This document shows, piece after piece, positions 27,141 through 36,172 of a stretch of 60,800 bases of DNA. Numbering within the stretch: the first letter of the stretch is position 1; the number at the start of each line of letters is the position of its first letter. A program made the translations under genes and the position numbers. The notes under the pieces are model-generated. The model was not told the DNA's origin. It saw only the letters and a program-made list of their open reading frames with translations, and did not search any database. This DNA is from Vibrio qingdaonensis (lineage in GTDB: Bacteria > Pseudomonadota > Gammaproteobacteria > Enterobacterales > Vibrionaceae), in NCBI RefSeq assembly GCF_026191675.1, contig NZ_JAKRRY010000033.1, positions 1 to 60,800 on the forward strand. The letters are read 5' to 3'.

Positions 27141-28339
27141 TATTTGTTCTCCTGTTCACGCCAAACGTTGAGAAGATCGCGCAAGATCTGGCTTGTCACT
27201 TCATAGCTGTTTTGTTGCGCGCTTTGGAAGGTTGCTTTGCTTTTCGGGTATTCACTTTTGGACAGGTCAAACACGGTCGAGAGTAGGGAAGATGACTGGC
27301 GGACAGCTTCGCTGTGCTTAAACTCTTTAGAGTACAAGTAAGGAGAGAACTGATCGTACAGGTTATTCATTAATTCGGTCGTGGTTGAGCTATCACGATG
27401 GTTAGTAAGTAGTATTTTCATGAAGTCGTAGCCTTCATGGTTTGCGTTCTCTAACAGCGCCCACACTTGTGGAATGTAACTGAAGTAAGAGCAGGTAGCA
27501 TCAATGTCATTCTCTGTAATCGACAAAGGGAACACTACATTCGTTGCGGCAAAATACGCGTTAAAGGTCGCATAGCCGAGCGAAGGTGGGGTATCGATAA
27601 TGATGATATCGAACTCGTCTTTAACGTTATCTATGATGTCTTTTAGTAGTGAATAAGGTGAAGCTAAGGTTTGGCCGAACACTTGCTCATGAAACCAACC
27701 TTCCATCGCCCGATCACTTTGTGCTGCAGGTAAAATGCGTAAGTTTGGGATAGTCGTTTCAAGAAAGGCTTCAGAGATAACTTGTTCAACGGTTTCACCT
27801 TCATCAAGATCGAAGGTTTTCATCATCAGATCACCAACAGACAAGTTACCTTCTTGCTCGGCTTCGGGGGCGTAATACATTGAAAGTGTGGCTTGGCCAT
27901 CCATATCTATTAAACCAATACGGTACTCTTGGTGAAACTCGGTCGCTAAACCTGATGCGATAGTTGCGGCAGAAACGGTTTTGCCAACCCCGCCTTTTTG
28001 GTTCTGGATAACCATCACTTGCGTTTTTTGCTGCTCACTGCGTATAAACTTATCGTCTTTACGTAGATTATTTGGCAGTAGGTTACGTACCTTGTACATT
28101 TCCGCGATATCGATCGACCATTGGGAGTCTTCATGACGACGAGGATCTATCTCAGCGGCAGTAACGTACCGATCAAGCGTTTTTGCATCAATGCCAAGGT
28201 AGGTTGATGCCTCTGCTCGGGTGAAGTTACGCAACTCTTTGCGGTGATTAGCCAGTAAACGTTGATTGCGACGTTGAATATAAGCGTCTGCACCGGTTTT
28301 AAGCGCTTGAAACGTGGTTGTAGTGTGTTGGTTTTCCAT
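27140..28339 (-). CDS. parA: ParA-type partition ATPase
   Basis: The ATG at 28339 is preceded by GGAGG at five bases, which favours it over the ATG at 28351. The 399-residue protein has an N-terminal winged helix (NFTRAEASTYLGIDAKTLDRYV) as in P1/F-type ParA autorepressors. A deviant Walker A KGGVGKTVSAATIA lies near residue 120, DMDGQATLSMYY follows, and IIIDTPPSLGYATFNA is the Walker B region. It moves ParB-parS complexes over the nucleoid and represses its own operon. A short inverted repeat (cctca ... tgagg) lies in the upstream region 28374-28410. Confidence 0.93.
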   Translation of the reverse strand: MENQHTTTTFQALKTGADAYIQRRNQRLLANHRKELRNFTRAEASTYLGIDAKTLDRYVTAAEIDPRRHEDSQWSIDIAEMYKVRNLLPNNLRKDDKFIRSEQQKTQVMVIQNQKGGVGKTVSAATIASGLATEFHQEYRIGLIDMDGQATLSMYYAPEAEQEGNLSVGDLMMKTFDLDEGETVEQVISEAFLETTIPNLRILPAAQSDRAMEGWFHEQVFGQTLASPYSLLKDIIDNVKDEFDIIIIDTPPSLGYATFNAYFAATNVVFPLSITENDIDATCSYFSYIPQVWALLENANHEGYDFMKILLTNHRDSSTTTELMNNLYDQFSPYLYSKEFKHSEAVRQSSSLLSTVFDLSKSEYPKSKATFQSAQQNSYEVTSQILRDLLNVWREQENK

Positions 28340-28575
28340 TTCTGCCTCCATATAGGAATGAGAAATAGTATATACCTCATTTTTTGATGTTGGTATCTAA
28401 AATTGAGGGATTTTTTATTTTAACAAATGATTATGACAAATCAATAAAGCAGAACACTTAAATTATTTATTAATTACAAGTATTCATTTTCCAAATCCGT
28501 ATTAATAATCGACTGAATAAAAATAAAGTTGAGCTGAGTCGTACAACCCCATGACAACAACAGGAAGTTATTGAT

Positions 28576-29706
28576 ATGAGAGAAAAAGTCCCATTTACGG
28601 AGAAAGCCAAGCGTTTTTGGTTAACGCTTGTCGGTGCTGGCGTTTTTATCACACCAACGTGGACGAGTGCTGCTGAAGAGAAGGCTCTAAAGGGTGCGGT
28701 GGATTACTATGTGTTTGGTTTAACGTCGAGTGAAAACTTGTCGGATCAGGAGAGCAGCGCAGCGGCTGGCATAGCACGCATTACATTAAATTGGCTTGCA
28801 TATCAAAAAGAGAGTGATACTGGAGCTTTGCAGCTGAGGGTCGATCATAAGCACGGTTATACAGATAGTACGCCCTATGAGTTTGTCATGGCTAATGTCG
28901 GAGGGTTTGGTTTAATCCAACCCGCTTTTAGTGATATAGGTTTAAGGTTAACGAATCTTTATTGGACACAAACCTTTAATAAACAATCTACCGATATGAT
29001 GGTTGGTTTTTTAGATGCGACTGATTATGTTGATACTTATCAGTTGGGTAACCCTTACTATGGTTTTTCTAACTTACAGTTTAGTACCGGTTCCGGTTCC
29101 ATCCCAATCCCAGATGAATCAACATTCGGCGGCGTTCTACGCCATATGATGTCGGAAAATTATTATTTTTATGCAAGTTTCTCTGATGCAAAAGCTGATT
29201 CGACTAAGCCTTTCGATGGTGTTGAACAGTTCATTAATGATAATCAATACTTTAAGTCCCTAGAAATAGGTTGGGTGGAGTCGAAAGACGATTTTTATTT
29301 GAAGAATTCACACCTAACCGTTTGGCACAGTGATGGGCGAAAAGAGCAAGCTAGCGAAAACTATGGCGCAAATTGGTCGTCCATATATAAAACGGGCTCA
29401 TGGATACCATTTTTCAGAGCCGGTGTCGCGCAAGGACCTGAGGCTCTATACAAATCTTCTGTCGTGTTGGGCACCGGATATAGTGGGGTAGGGCCTGGTC
29501 TGCTTGGTGTTGCTGTTGGTTGGGCTAAACCTAATAGCCCTAGGGTAGTGGACGAATCTTATAACTCAGAAATTTATTACCGAATGAATTGGGGGCCGAT
29601 TTCCCTAACCCCTAACGTGCAATATCTTTATTCTTTACCGAATAACTCAAAAGCTGATGACAGCTGGGTTGTTGGTTTAAGAGGTAATATTCACTTCAGT
29701 TTTTAA
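28576..29706 (+). CDS. OprB-like carbohydrate-selective porin
   Basis: The 376-residue protein has a signal peptide (FWLTLVGAGVFITPTWTSAAEE, cut near residue 35) and ends in HFSF, with the terminal phenylalanine of outer-membrane beta-barrels. Repeated amphipathic strands and GFGLIQPAFSDIGLRLTNLYW, FGGVLRHMMSENYYFYASFSDA and EIYYRMNWGPISLTPNVQYL fit OprB-type porins. These transport sugars or small organic solutes passively and, unlike TonB receptors, have no plug domain. It is divergent from parA with a 236-base gap and is followed by ibrA after 162 bases. Confidence 0.7.
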   Translation: MREKVPFTEKAKRFWLTLVGAGVFITPTWTSAAEEKALKGAVDYYVFGLTSSENLSDQESSAAAGIARITLNWLAYQKESDTGALQLRVDHKHGYTDSTPYEFVMANVGGFGLIQPAFSDIGLRLTNLYWTQTFNKQSTDMMVGFLDATDYVDTYQLGNPYYGFSNLQFSTGSGSIPIPDESTFGGVLRHMMSENYYFYASFSDAKADSTKPFDGVEQFINDNQYFKSLEIGWVESKDDFYLKNSHLTVWHSDGRKEQASENYGANWSSIYKTGSWIPFFRAGVAQGPEALYKSSVVLGTGYSGVGPGLLGVAVGWAKPNSPRVVDESYNSEIYYRMNWGPISLTPNVQYLYSLPNNSKADDSWVVGLRGNIHFSF

Positions 29707-29868
29707 TGTAAGCCAAGCCGCTCTTCCCTACACCACAAACGGAAGAGAGGCCCTTTACTGTGAAGCTTTAAATCGGTGCTTAGAAATTAAATTAATTACC
29801 AATAATTAATTTATAAAAGGCACGGGATTTATATATTTTTATTTGAATATTAATAAATTGGCGGACCT

Positions 29869-31125
29869 ATGATTACCAAGGGCAGAAGAAAAGGTTCCTT
29901 CTCTCGAGACAAGATTCAGCTGGATTACAATGTGCTCGAAGGAGCGCGCCAAAGAATATTGTACCTTCTCGATAACTTTAGCCACTTTTATGTCTCGTTT
30001 TCCGGTGGGAAAGATTCTGGTGTTCTTTTAAATTTAACTATCCAAGAATCAAAAAAACGTGGTCGATTACCTGTTGATGTACTCATTGTCGATTTCGAAG
30101 CCCAATACCATGAAACTCATGCTTTTATTGAGCGTATGGTACTTCGTGGTGAAGTAAATCCATACTGGGTTTGTTTACCGCTGAGCTTAAGAAATTCAAT
30201 TTCACAATTTCAGCCTAAATGGCTTTGTTGGGATCCTGATAAGGAAGCGCAATGGGTCAGAGAGATACCACAACATGAAGGCGTGATTTCCGATCTGGAG
30301 TATTTCCCGTTTTTTAAAAAAGGTATGGAGTTTGAGGATTTCGTCTTTAAATTTGCTCGTTGGTACCAACAAAAGAAAGACTCGCCAATTGCTGTGCTCA
30401 TTGGTATACGAGCGGATGAGTCTTTACATCGTTTTAAAACCATTAAAAATCGTGCCAAAAAGAAATTAGATGATAAATATTGGACGACTCAAATGCAGAG
30501 CGATGTCTACATGGCTTACCCTCTTTATGATTGGAGAACTCCAGATATTTGGATCGCTAACTCGCGCTTCAATTGGGATTACAACTGTATTTACGACTTA
30601 ATGCATAAGGCTGGCGTTCCTCTTTCACAGCAACGGCTTTGCCAACCTTTTGGGGATGAGCAAAGAAAAGGGCTTTGGTTATATCAAATTTTGGAGCCTC
30701 ATACCTGGCAAAAATTAGTAGCCAGAGTTGAAGGCTGTAACTTTGGCGCTCGGTATTCAAAAAATCAGGGCCGTATCCTTGGTTATTATCGCTTTGAATT
30801 ACCACCGGGGCTTAGCTACCGGCAATACAGTAAATACCTTCTAAAAACTATGCCGCCACATGTTGAACAACACTATCGTGATCGAATTTTTAAATTCTTA
30901 CAATGGTGGCGTAAAAACGGTCCTCAAAAAGGAGTGACCTGCATCCCCGATTACGCAGAGAGTAAATTGGAATCTAGGAAGCAAGTTCCTAGTTGGAGAA
31001 GAATTTGTAAAGTACTGATTAAAAATGATTATTGGTGCCGAGGACTCTCTTTTGGGTACAACAAGTCCTTAGCAAAGCAATACCATGCCCTCTATGGAGA
31101 AGAGAGTAATACTAATGAAAAGTGA
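29869..31125 (+). CDS. ibrA: IbrA-like PAPS-reductase-family protein (DUF3440)
   Basis: The 418-residue protein has a PP-loop ATP-pyrophosphatase motif FYVSFSGGKDSGVLLNL near residues 41-57 and a LIGIRADESLHR segment near 178, followed by the DUF3440 C-terminal region (FGDEQRKGLWLYQ). In E. coli, IbrA and IbrB together activate eib immunoglobulin-binding protein genes. The fold is shared with enzymes that adenylate and reduce sulfate or modify nucleic acids such as DndC. The actual reaction here is unknown. The ibrB gene overlaps its end. It appears intact. Confidence 0.85.
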   Translation: MITKGRRKGSFSRDKIQLDYNVLEGARQRILYLLDNFSHFYVSFSGGKDSGVLLNLTIQESKKRGRLPVDVLIVDFEAQYHETHAFIERMVLRGEVNPYWVCLPLSLRNSISQFQPKWLCWDPDKEAQWVREIPQHEGVISDLEYFPFFKKGMEFEDFVFKFARWYQQKKDSPIAVLIGIRADESLHRFKTIKNRAKKKLDDKYWTTQMQSDVYMAYPLYDWRTPDIWIANSRFNWDYNCIYDLMHKAGVPLSQQRLCQPFGDEQRKGLWLYQILEPHTWQKLVARVEGCNFGARYSKNQGRILGYYRFELPPGLSYRQYSKYLLKTMPPHVEQHYRDRIFKFLQWWRKNGPQKGVTCIPDYAESKLESRKQVPSWRRICKVLIKNDYWCRGLSFGYNKSLAKQYHALYGEESNTNEK

Positions 31126-31753
31126 GCCTATTCTAGCTTATCAGCATCGTCCCAAGAAGCCTTTGAAATCTATCAATCACTCGAACAAACAAGTAATTGA
31201 TAAGGTAGCAATTTACAATAAAGCCGCCAAAGTACTCATCGAGCTTATTCCTGATTTACCGCCGGCTTGTCATGTTGAAATGCTTCCACTTGATGAAATA
31301 GAAGCTAACCAATACAACCCGAATAAAATGGCGCCTCCAGAAAGTAACCTCCTAAAAACGTCGATGGAGAAAAATGGCGTAACTATGCCTATTTTGGTCA
31401 ATCGTTTAAAGAATGCAGCGAAAAAATACGTCGTTATCGATGGCTTCCATCGTTATCAATTACTGTTAAATAACCCAGAGTTACAAGCCTTAAAAGGTTA
31501 TATCCCCGCAGTGGTACTTAATTTACCTGAAGAAAAGTGTATGTCGGCATCTGTTCGTCATAACCTTGCGCGAGGCTCCCATCAAGTAGAGCTCACTGCA
31601 GACCTTATCATTCAGCTTAAAGAAATGGGTTGGACGAATAACAAAATTTGTTACGAACTTGGGATGGACCAAGACGAGGTTTTACGATTGCAGCAGGTCA
31701 CAGGCCTGGCTGCAGCCTTTAAAGATCAGGATTTTTCCCGCTCATGGGAATAA
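31115..31753 (+). CDS. ibrB: IbrB-like ParB/Srx-fold protein
   Basis: The ATG at 31115 overlaps the ibrA end and follows GAGAAGAGAG; a start at 31085 is less likely. The 212-residue protein carries a ParB-like nuclease domain: EMLPLDEIEANQYNPN, PILVNR and VVIDGFHRYQLL, with the GxHR motif of the ParB/sulfiredoxin fold. A C-terminal helix-turn-helix-like part follows (ADLIIQLKEMGWTNNKICYE). It works with IbrA and probably depends on CTP or ATP chemistry as in relatives. Confidence 0.85.
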   Translation: MKSEPILAYQHRPKKPLKSINHSNKQVIDKVAIYNKAAKVLIELIPDLPPACHVEMLPLDEIEANQYNPNKMAPPESNLLKTSMEKNGVTMPILVNRLKNAAKKYVVIDGFHRYQLLLNNPELQALKGYIPAVVLNLPEEKCMSASVRHNLARGSHQVELTADLIIQLKEMGWTNNKICYELGMDQDEVLRLQQVTGLAAAFKDQDFSRSWE

Positions 31754-31849
31754 TCCTTTAGTAAGATGAAAACCAAGACGAACTTTATTCTGTTTAAGTC
31801 AGATTATGTGCCTAATTTAGTATGTAATTATTATTTTTTTCTAAGATTT

Positions 31850-31880
31850 AAGCGCTAGAGTTCAGATTCTAGCGCTTTTT
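31850..31880 (+). terminator. Rho-independent terminator after ibrB
   Basis: AAGCGCTAGA and TCTAGCGCTT arms with a seven-base loop followed by TTTTT-rich sequence, 97 bases after the ibrB stop. Confidence 0.85.
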
Positions 31881-31969
31881 AATAGTCATCCTTCAGAAGA
31901 ATTAGATAGAACGGATGGGGTGATGTTCATACATAAAAGCAATGTCGGACTAATGAAAGGTAACCACTT

Positions 31970-33268
31970 ATGGATAGTACAAAACAGGTTATGGACAGTG
32001 CAAAACCAGCAATAACAACCAAGCCGCCTTCACTTATTGGAGGTGCTTGCATCGTCGCATGTATTTGCGTTGGTGCTGGTATGCTTGGGCTCCCAGCCGC
32101 TGGGGCTGGAGTCTGGACCATCGGGGCTTTAATGGCTTTGGTTTTCACCATGATTATCATGACAACCAGTGGTTGTTTATTGCTCGAAGTTTTAAAAGAT
32201 TACCCTTACCGGTCATCTTTCTCTTCCATAACGAAAGATTTGTTAGGTAAAGAGGTTAATTTCTTTAATAACCTAATGATTTACTTTGTTGGGGGGATCT
32301 TGCTGTATGCCTATATCACCTCTTCAGGACTAATTTTGAATGAATATTTTGGTATTGCCCCCCAACTAGCCTCCATCCTTTTCGTTTTTATCTTTTCCGG
32401 GCTAGTTTGGCATTCAACAAAAATGGTCGACCGTATTTCGATTGTGCTAATGCTTTTTATGATCATTAGCTTTAGCTTTGGCACCGTAGGCCTTTGGTTT
32501 AATGTTAATCTCAGTACTTTGCTTGATACTGCTCATCTGAAATTTGAGTATGCGCAATACGTTTGGGTCTTTTTCCCCATTGCCTTGACTGCGTTTGGGT
32601 ACCACCATAGCGTCTCAACATTACGAGATTACTACCGTGAGGAAAGGCTCGCACAAAAAGCCATCATAGGTGGAACGATCATCGCTCTTTTTACTTACAC
32701 CGTTTGGTTAATGAGTATTTATGGGAACTTACCAAGAGTAAGTTTCGGACCTATCATTGCCGAAGGTGGCAATATAGATACTTTACTCATTAGCCTAAAA
32801 GCAGTATTAGCAGAAGAGACGTTATCAAATGTCATTAGCGCTTTTTCCGCGGCCGCTATTTTGTCGAGTTTTATAGGAGTTGGCTTGGGGGTATTCGATT
32901 TTTTAGCCGATTTATTCCAATTTGATGCCACTTCGAAAGGCAGAACCAAAACTTGGGCGGTCACATTTATTCCGCCGTTGATTTTCTCTCTTCTCTTTCC
33001 TTTCGGCTTTCTTGCTGCAATTGGTTATGCTGCATCGGCCGCTGCAATTTGGGCATGTATAGTACCGGCCTTGTTAGCAAGGAAATCGAGGCTGCAAGTA
33101 ACCTCTCACAATTTTGAGGATAATGAAGAAGGTCATAAAAAATCAAAGCCTTACCAAGTACCGGGAGGAGAGTTGGTGTTGGTTGGTGTATTTATTTACG
33201 GTGTGGTCATCATTGTGATCAATATATTAGTTATGTTCGAAGCACTGCCCGTTTTTGAGGGAGTTTAA
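31970..33268 (+). CDS. Aromatic amino acid permease (HAAAP family)
   Basis: The 432-residue inner-membrane protein has about eleven hydrophobic segments. Its start GGACIVACICVGAGMLGLPAA is the family's first helix with the GxGMLxLP motif; GYHHSVSTLRDYYRE and the AEETLSNVISAFSAAAILSSFIGV region also match Mtr/TnaB/TyrP. These are proton symporters for tryptophan or tyrosine. The presence of tnaA on the same replicon makes tryptophan uptake (TnaB role) plausible, although the two genes are separated by the partition and ibr genes. AAAGG precedes the ATG. Confidence 0.85.
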   Translation: MDSTKQVMDSAKPAITTKPPSLIGGACIVACICVGAGMLGLPAAGAGVWTIGALMALVFTMIIMTTSGCLLLEVLKDYPYRSSFSSITKDLLGKEVNFFNNLMIYFVGGILLYAYITSSGLILNEYFGIAPQLASILFVFIFSGLVWHSTKMVDRISIVLMLFMIISFSFGTVGLWFNVNLSTLLDTAHLKFEYAQYVWVFFPIALTAFGYHHSVSTLRDYYREERLAQKAIIGGTIIALFTYTVWLMSIYGNLPRVSFGPIIAEGGNIDTLLISLKAVLAEETLSNVISAFSAAAILSSFIGVGLGVFDFLADLFQFDATSKGRTKTWAVTFIPPLIFSLLFPFGFLAAIGYAASAAAIWACIVPALLARKSRLQVTSHNFEDNEEGHKKSKPYQVPGGELVLVGVFIYGVVIIVINILVMFEALPVFEGV

Positions 33269-33278
33269 CCTTAATTAC

Positions 33279-33303
33279 TTAAGTGGCACACCGTGCCACT
33301 TAA
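33279..33303. terminator. Hairpin after the permease gene
   Basis: Perfect 11-base arms TTAAGTGGCAC and GTGCCACTTAA with a three-base loop, 11 bases past the permease stop. A long T-tract is lacking, so it may be an imperfect terminator or mRNA stabiliser. Confidence 0.65.
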
Positions 33304-33320
33304 CTACCCGCATTAAAACT

Positions 33321-33518
33321 GGTTTTGTTGCGTCATTTATTGAAACTAAATTCAGAACCTCGATCTGCTCATCTACATTCACACTCTCTCGTAGCCTTAT
33401 TCCTAAAATTCTTAAAAAAACAACTGATTGGGTTCAATATAACTAATCACTCATTAACCGTGGTTCTCTGACCTTTTAGATTGATGAAGATGCAGTATGG
33501 CTGGGCGCAAAGCAAGTT
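33321..33518 (+). mobile_element. Decayed left end of IS5-family element
   Basis: It starts with ggttttgttgcg, matching the terminal repeat ggctttgttgcg of the element at 55084-56137, then follows that element's transposase start with substitutions and small deletions through the region encoding the WAQSK codons. The right part is missing. Confidence 0.8.
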
Positions 33519-34053
33519 GTAACATATATCGAACTATTTCTAGGTCATCTGTGCGACCTGCGCCATGATGTATTCCGCTCCTTAGTGTCTATTCAAAGTC
33601 ACGGTTTCAATGAACTTGTTACGTAATAAGATTGTCGTAAGGGTAGTTCATCGTTTTTCATCAGCTATTGTACTCAGTTGCGTATTCAATAAGTACCTTT
33701 TCAATTACATAGGCTTGAAAGGCGATTAACGTCGTACTCACAATCAGTGACTAAAACATGCCGAAAATTGCCGACCATTCTGAAATGTTTTCACCAGAAC
33801 TAACTTCACTAACAATCGAAGCAGTTAAGATCGGGTCAAAGCTAGGGATATTCTTAATCGCCTTGTCACTCGGACTCTGTTGGCTCAGGTGTAGTGATGC
33901 ACTGAATTTTGCCGCTAATGTTGATAAAGTCACAGTATAAGGTTTGCAGTAAGTTTCTCATTACGTGGGATAACTCAGTTAAATCAACCACCACGAAGGT
34001 TTATCTATTTGGGCTTGTTTTATATACAAGGAGCCATTAATTACTTAAGTGAG
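33519..34053. other. Region without a convincing gene
   Basis: Contains two opposed 60-codon frames at 33751-33940 without ribosome-binding sites. The plus-strand one has a hydrophobic stretch (LGIFLIALSLGLCWL) that could be a small membrane protein, but support is too weak for a call. The interval separates the IS relic from the metallophore operon end. Confidence 0.3.
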
Positions 34054-34887
34054 CTATTGTTTCTTCAAAGAAAGGTATATACATGCGAATACAATAGTGA
34101 TGCTGCCTAATGCCGTCATCCAGTCTGGAATCTCATGCCAAAAAATAACCCCCCAAAGTAAGTTGAAGACCAGACCGATATAGCGGGTGACTGCAACCAC
34201 TCCAGCATTTTCATGACTGAATGCTTTTGTTAAAAAAACTTGCCCAATCAGTGATACAACACCAATGGCAATCAGATAAATCCAGGCAAGGCCCTGTGGT
34301 ATCACAAACTCATCTTTCATTAAGTAACCTGATACCAGCATAGCAGTGAAAAGAAAGTAGAAAACAATCTCGTAAATATGGTGGGTCTTGCTTAGGTGGC
34401 GAATAGTAATAGAGGCTGCCGCTGCGAAAAAAGCACTTGCTATCCCTGCTAGTGCGTAGAGATTAAACGTGTCAAAGTTAAAAGGATCAACAATTAAAGC
34501 GACTCCGACTAAAACGAGAGGCAAAAGGAGCGCCGCTTTTCTAGGCAGCTTTTCGCCTAGAATCAGGCTGGAAAGCAATATAACGAAGAACGGGGACAGG
34601 TAAGCCAAAATGATGGCATCCGTTAGAGGCATGTGGGCAATGGTGTATACAAAAGCCAGCAGATAAAACGCCCCAAACAGACCTCGGAGCAGAAGCAATG
34701 GAATACCCGTGGTAGAAAACCTGATATTTGTTTGCCACATTAACCACGAAATCAGAACCGTTCCTATGGCGCTTCGAAAGAAGACAATTTCAGAGCTAGG
34801 AATCGTTAAGCTGGCCGCTTTAATAAGTGCGTTCATAACACTAAAAATAAAAGCAGAAAATATAGCTAACGTTACACCGTTACTCAT
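34054..34887 (-). CDS. EamA/DMT family exporter, CntI-like
   Basis: From the ATG at 34887 (MSNGVTLAIF), 10 bases after the opine dehydrogenase stop, the protein has 277 residues and ten predicted membrane helices in two EamA repeats (first SAFIFSVMNALIKAA, second GLAWIYLIAIGVVSLIGQVF). The longer frame from 34962 would overlap the dehydrogenase gene. In the pseudopaline cluster of Pseudomonas, the EamA protein CntI exports the finished metallophore across the inner membrane. The last position in this operon fits the same task. Confidence 0.85.
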   Translation of the reverse strand: MSNGVTLAIFSAFIFSVMNALIKAASLTIPSSEIVFFRSAIGTVLISWLMWQTNIRFSTTGIPLLLLRGLFGAFYLLAFVYTIAHMPLTDAIILAYLSPFFVILLSSLILGEKLPRKAALLLPLVLVGVALIVDPFNFDTFNLYALAGIASAFFAAAASITIRHLSKTHHIYEIVFYFLFTAMLVSGYLMKDEFVIPQGLAWIYLIAIGVVSLIGQVFLTKAFSHENAGVVAVTRYIGLVFNLLWGVIFWHEIPDWMTALGSITIVFACIYLSLKKQ

Positions 34888-34897
34888 GAGTCTCTCT

Positions 34898-36172
34898 CTA
34901 AAGCTCGTTTGCTCGGCGTACCCACTTGAGGTATTTTTGCGCTTGAGTGTGACATTCTTCAATCAAGAGGTTAGGGAGTTGAGACTCTCTTAACCAAGAT
35001 TCGAACATGGCTAATACACGGTTGATGCTCGGTAATGCAATCCCATGTTCTATACCCAATACTTGAAGCCAGTAAAGAGTCTGTATATCTTCTCTGGGTA
35101 TTCGAGGTAAATACAATTCGCCTTCCTCTACCTTGCCTTTGGTGTAGGGCACGGCAGAGAAGTCGAAGTAGCATCCATTGGTATCCGGTTTAGAAAAAGG
35201 ATCTATCAGAATCGCACTATATCGTACGTAAACTAAATATTCCTGCTCTATTGGTGTGAGCGACATGAATTTTTTAATTTGACTACGATGGATGGTTTCT
35301 GGATGCACAGGGTAGTTGTCATCATTGAGAAATTGTAACAAATTAAATGGTGTTCCGTTAAAGTGCAGCAGCAATCTTGATATATCGCGCCATAGTTCAA
35401 CCAAAGTGTGAATGGTTTCGGTTGTGATCGGCCCCTCAGGGAAAAGTTTGTACATGTACTTAACTTCTCTCGTCTCACTTAAGATATGATTGAGCGAGAA
35501 TGGTGTAATGAAAAATGCGGGGTGAACGAAAGAGGTAATGTTTCGTCCCTCGACGCTAAATCCATTTTCCAACTCGACAACTGCGACACTGACATCTGCT
35601 AAAGTTTGAGCCAACAGATTCAGGACTGCACATTCAGCTTGACTGGAGTATGCATAAATACGTTTTTTTACTGCTTTTGTAATGACACGAATCCCAGCTT
35701 GTCCAGTTATGAATTTAGTGGCTGCAAAGTAATTGGAAAACACTAGCACATTAGGGGCTAAACTCAGCTCTGCAAAAAAACCTTTTACAAGCTGGTGCCC
35801 TCCAAATAAGGATGAAATGAGAACCACTATTTTTATAGTGCTTAAACAAGATTTGGGTAAAGCTACCAGAACATCTGCATAAGCATGAGATGGTGTGACT
35901 ATAACTAATGTATCCCATTCTCCACCTACTGCTCGTAAATCTTCAAAAATAGCATCAAATATCACTTGTCCAGCCAGTGGCTCCAAAGAGGGTTTTGCAG
36001 CAATAACATGTGCAATACTTTCGTTGTGTAAACTTTCGAACATGGCTTTCCAGCGCTCGGATGAGCGGTTTACTAACCCTAATTGTTCGCACTGGTTTTT
36101 AATGATTTTTGCTGTCTGAAATGCGGCTGGACCTGTGCCTACGATTAATACTTTTCCTAATGAAGCCGTCAT
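34898..36172 (-). CDS. cntM: Opine dehydrogenase, CntM-like (copy B)
   Basis: The 424-residue protein has an N-terminal Rossmann motif (VLIVGTGPAAFQTAKII), WDTLVIVTPSHAYADVL, FSNYFAATKF, NGFSVEGRNITSFVHPAFF and PEGPITTE, the pattern of staphylopine/pseudopaline dehydrogenase. It would reductively join the aminobutanoyl-amino-acid made by CntL to pyruvate or 2-oxoglutarate with NAD(P)H. The keto-acid preference cannot be told from sequence alone. The start overlaps the CntL stop codon (ATGA) and EamA follows at once. It is a close paralogue of copy A at 21086-22372. Confidence 0.88.
   Translation of the reverse strand: MTASLGKVLIVGTGPAAFQTAKIIKNQCEQLGLVNRSSERWKAMFESLHNESIAHVIAAKPSLEPLAGQVIFDAIFEDLRAVGGEWDTLVIVTPSHAYADVLVALPKSCLSTIKIVVLISSLFGGHQLVKGFFAELSLAPNVLVFSNYFAATKFITGQAGIRVITKAVKKRIYAYSSQAECAVLNLLAQTLADVSVAVVELENGFSVEGRNITSFVHPAFFITPFSLNHILSETREVKYMYKLFPEGPITTETIHTLVELWRDISRLLLHFNGTPFNLLQFLNDDNYPVHPETIHRSQIKKFMSLTPIEQEYLVYVRYSAILIDPFSKPDTNGCYFDFSAVPYTKGKVEEGELYLPRIPREDIQTLYWLQVLGIEHGIALPSINRVLAMFESWLRESQLPNLLIEECHTQAQKYLKWVRRANEL

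Noticed and set aside
33751..33940. Two opposed 60-codon frames
   Set aside because: Neither has a ribosome-binding site; the hydrophobic plus-strand one is suggestive but not enough.
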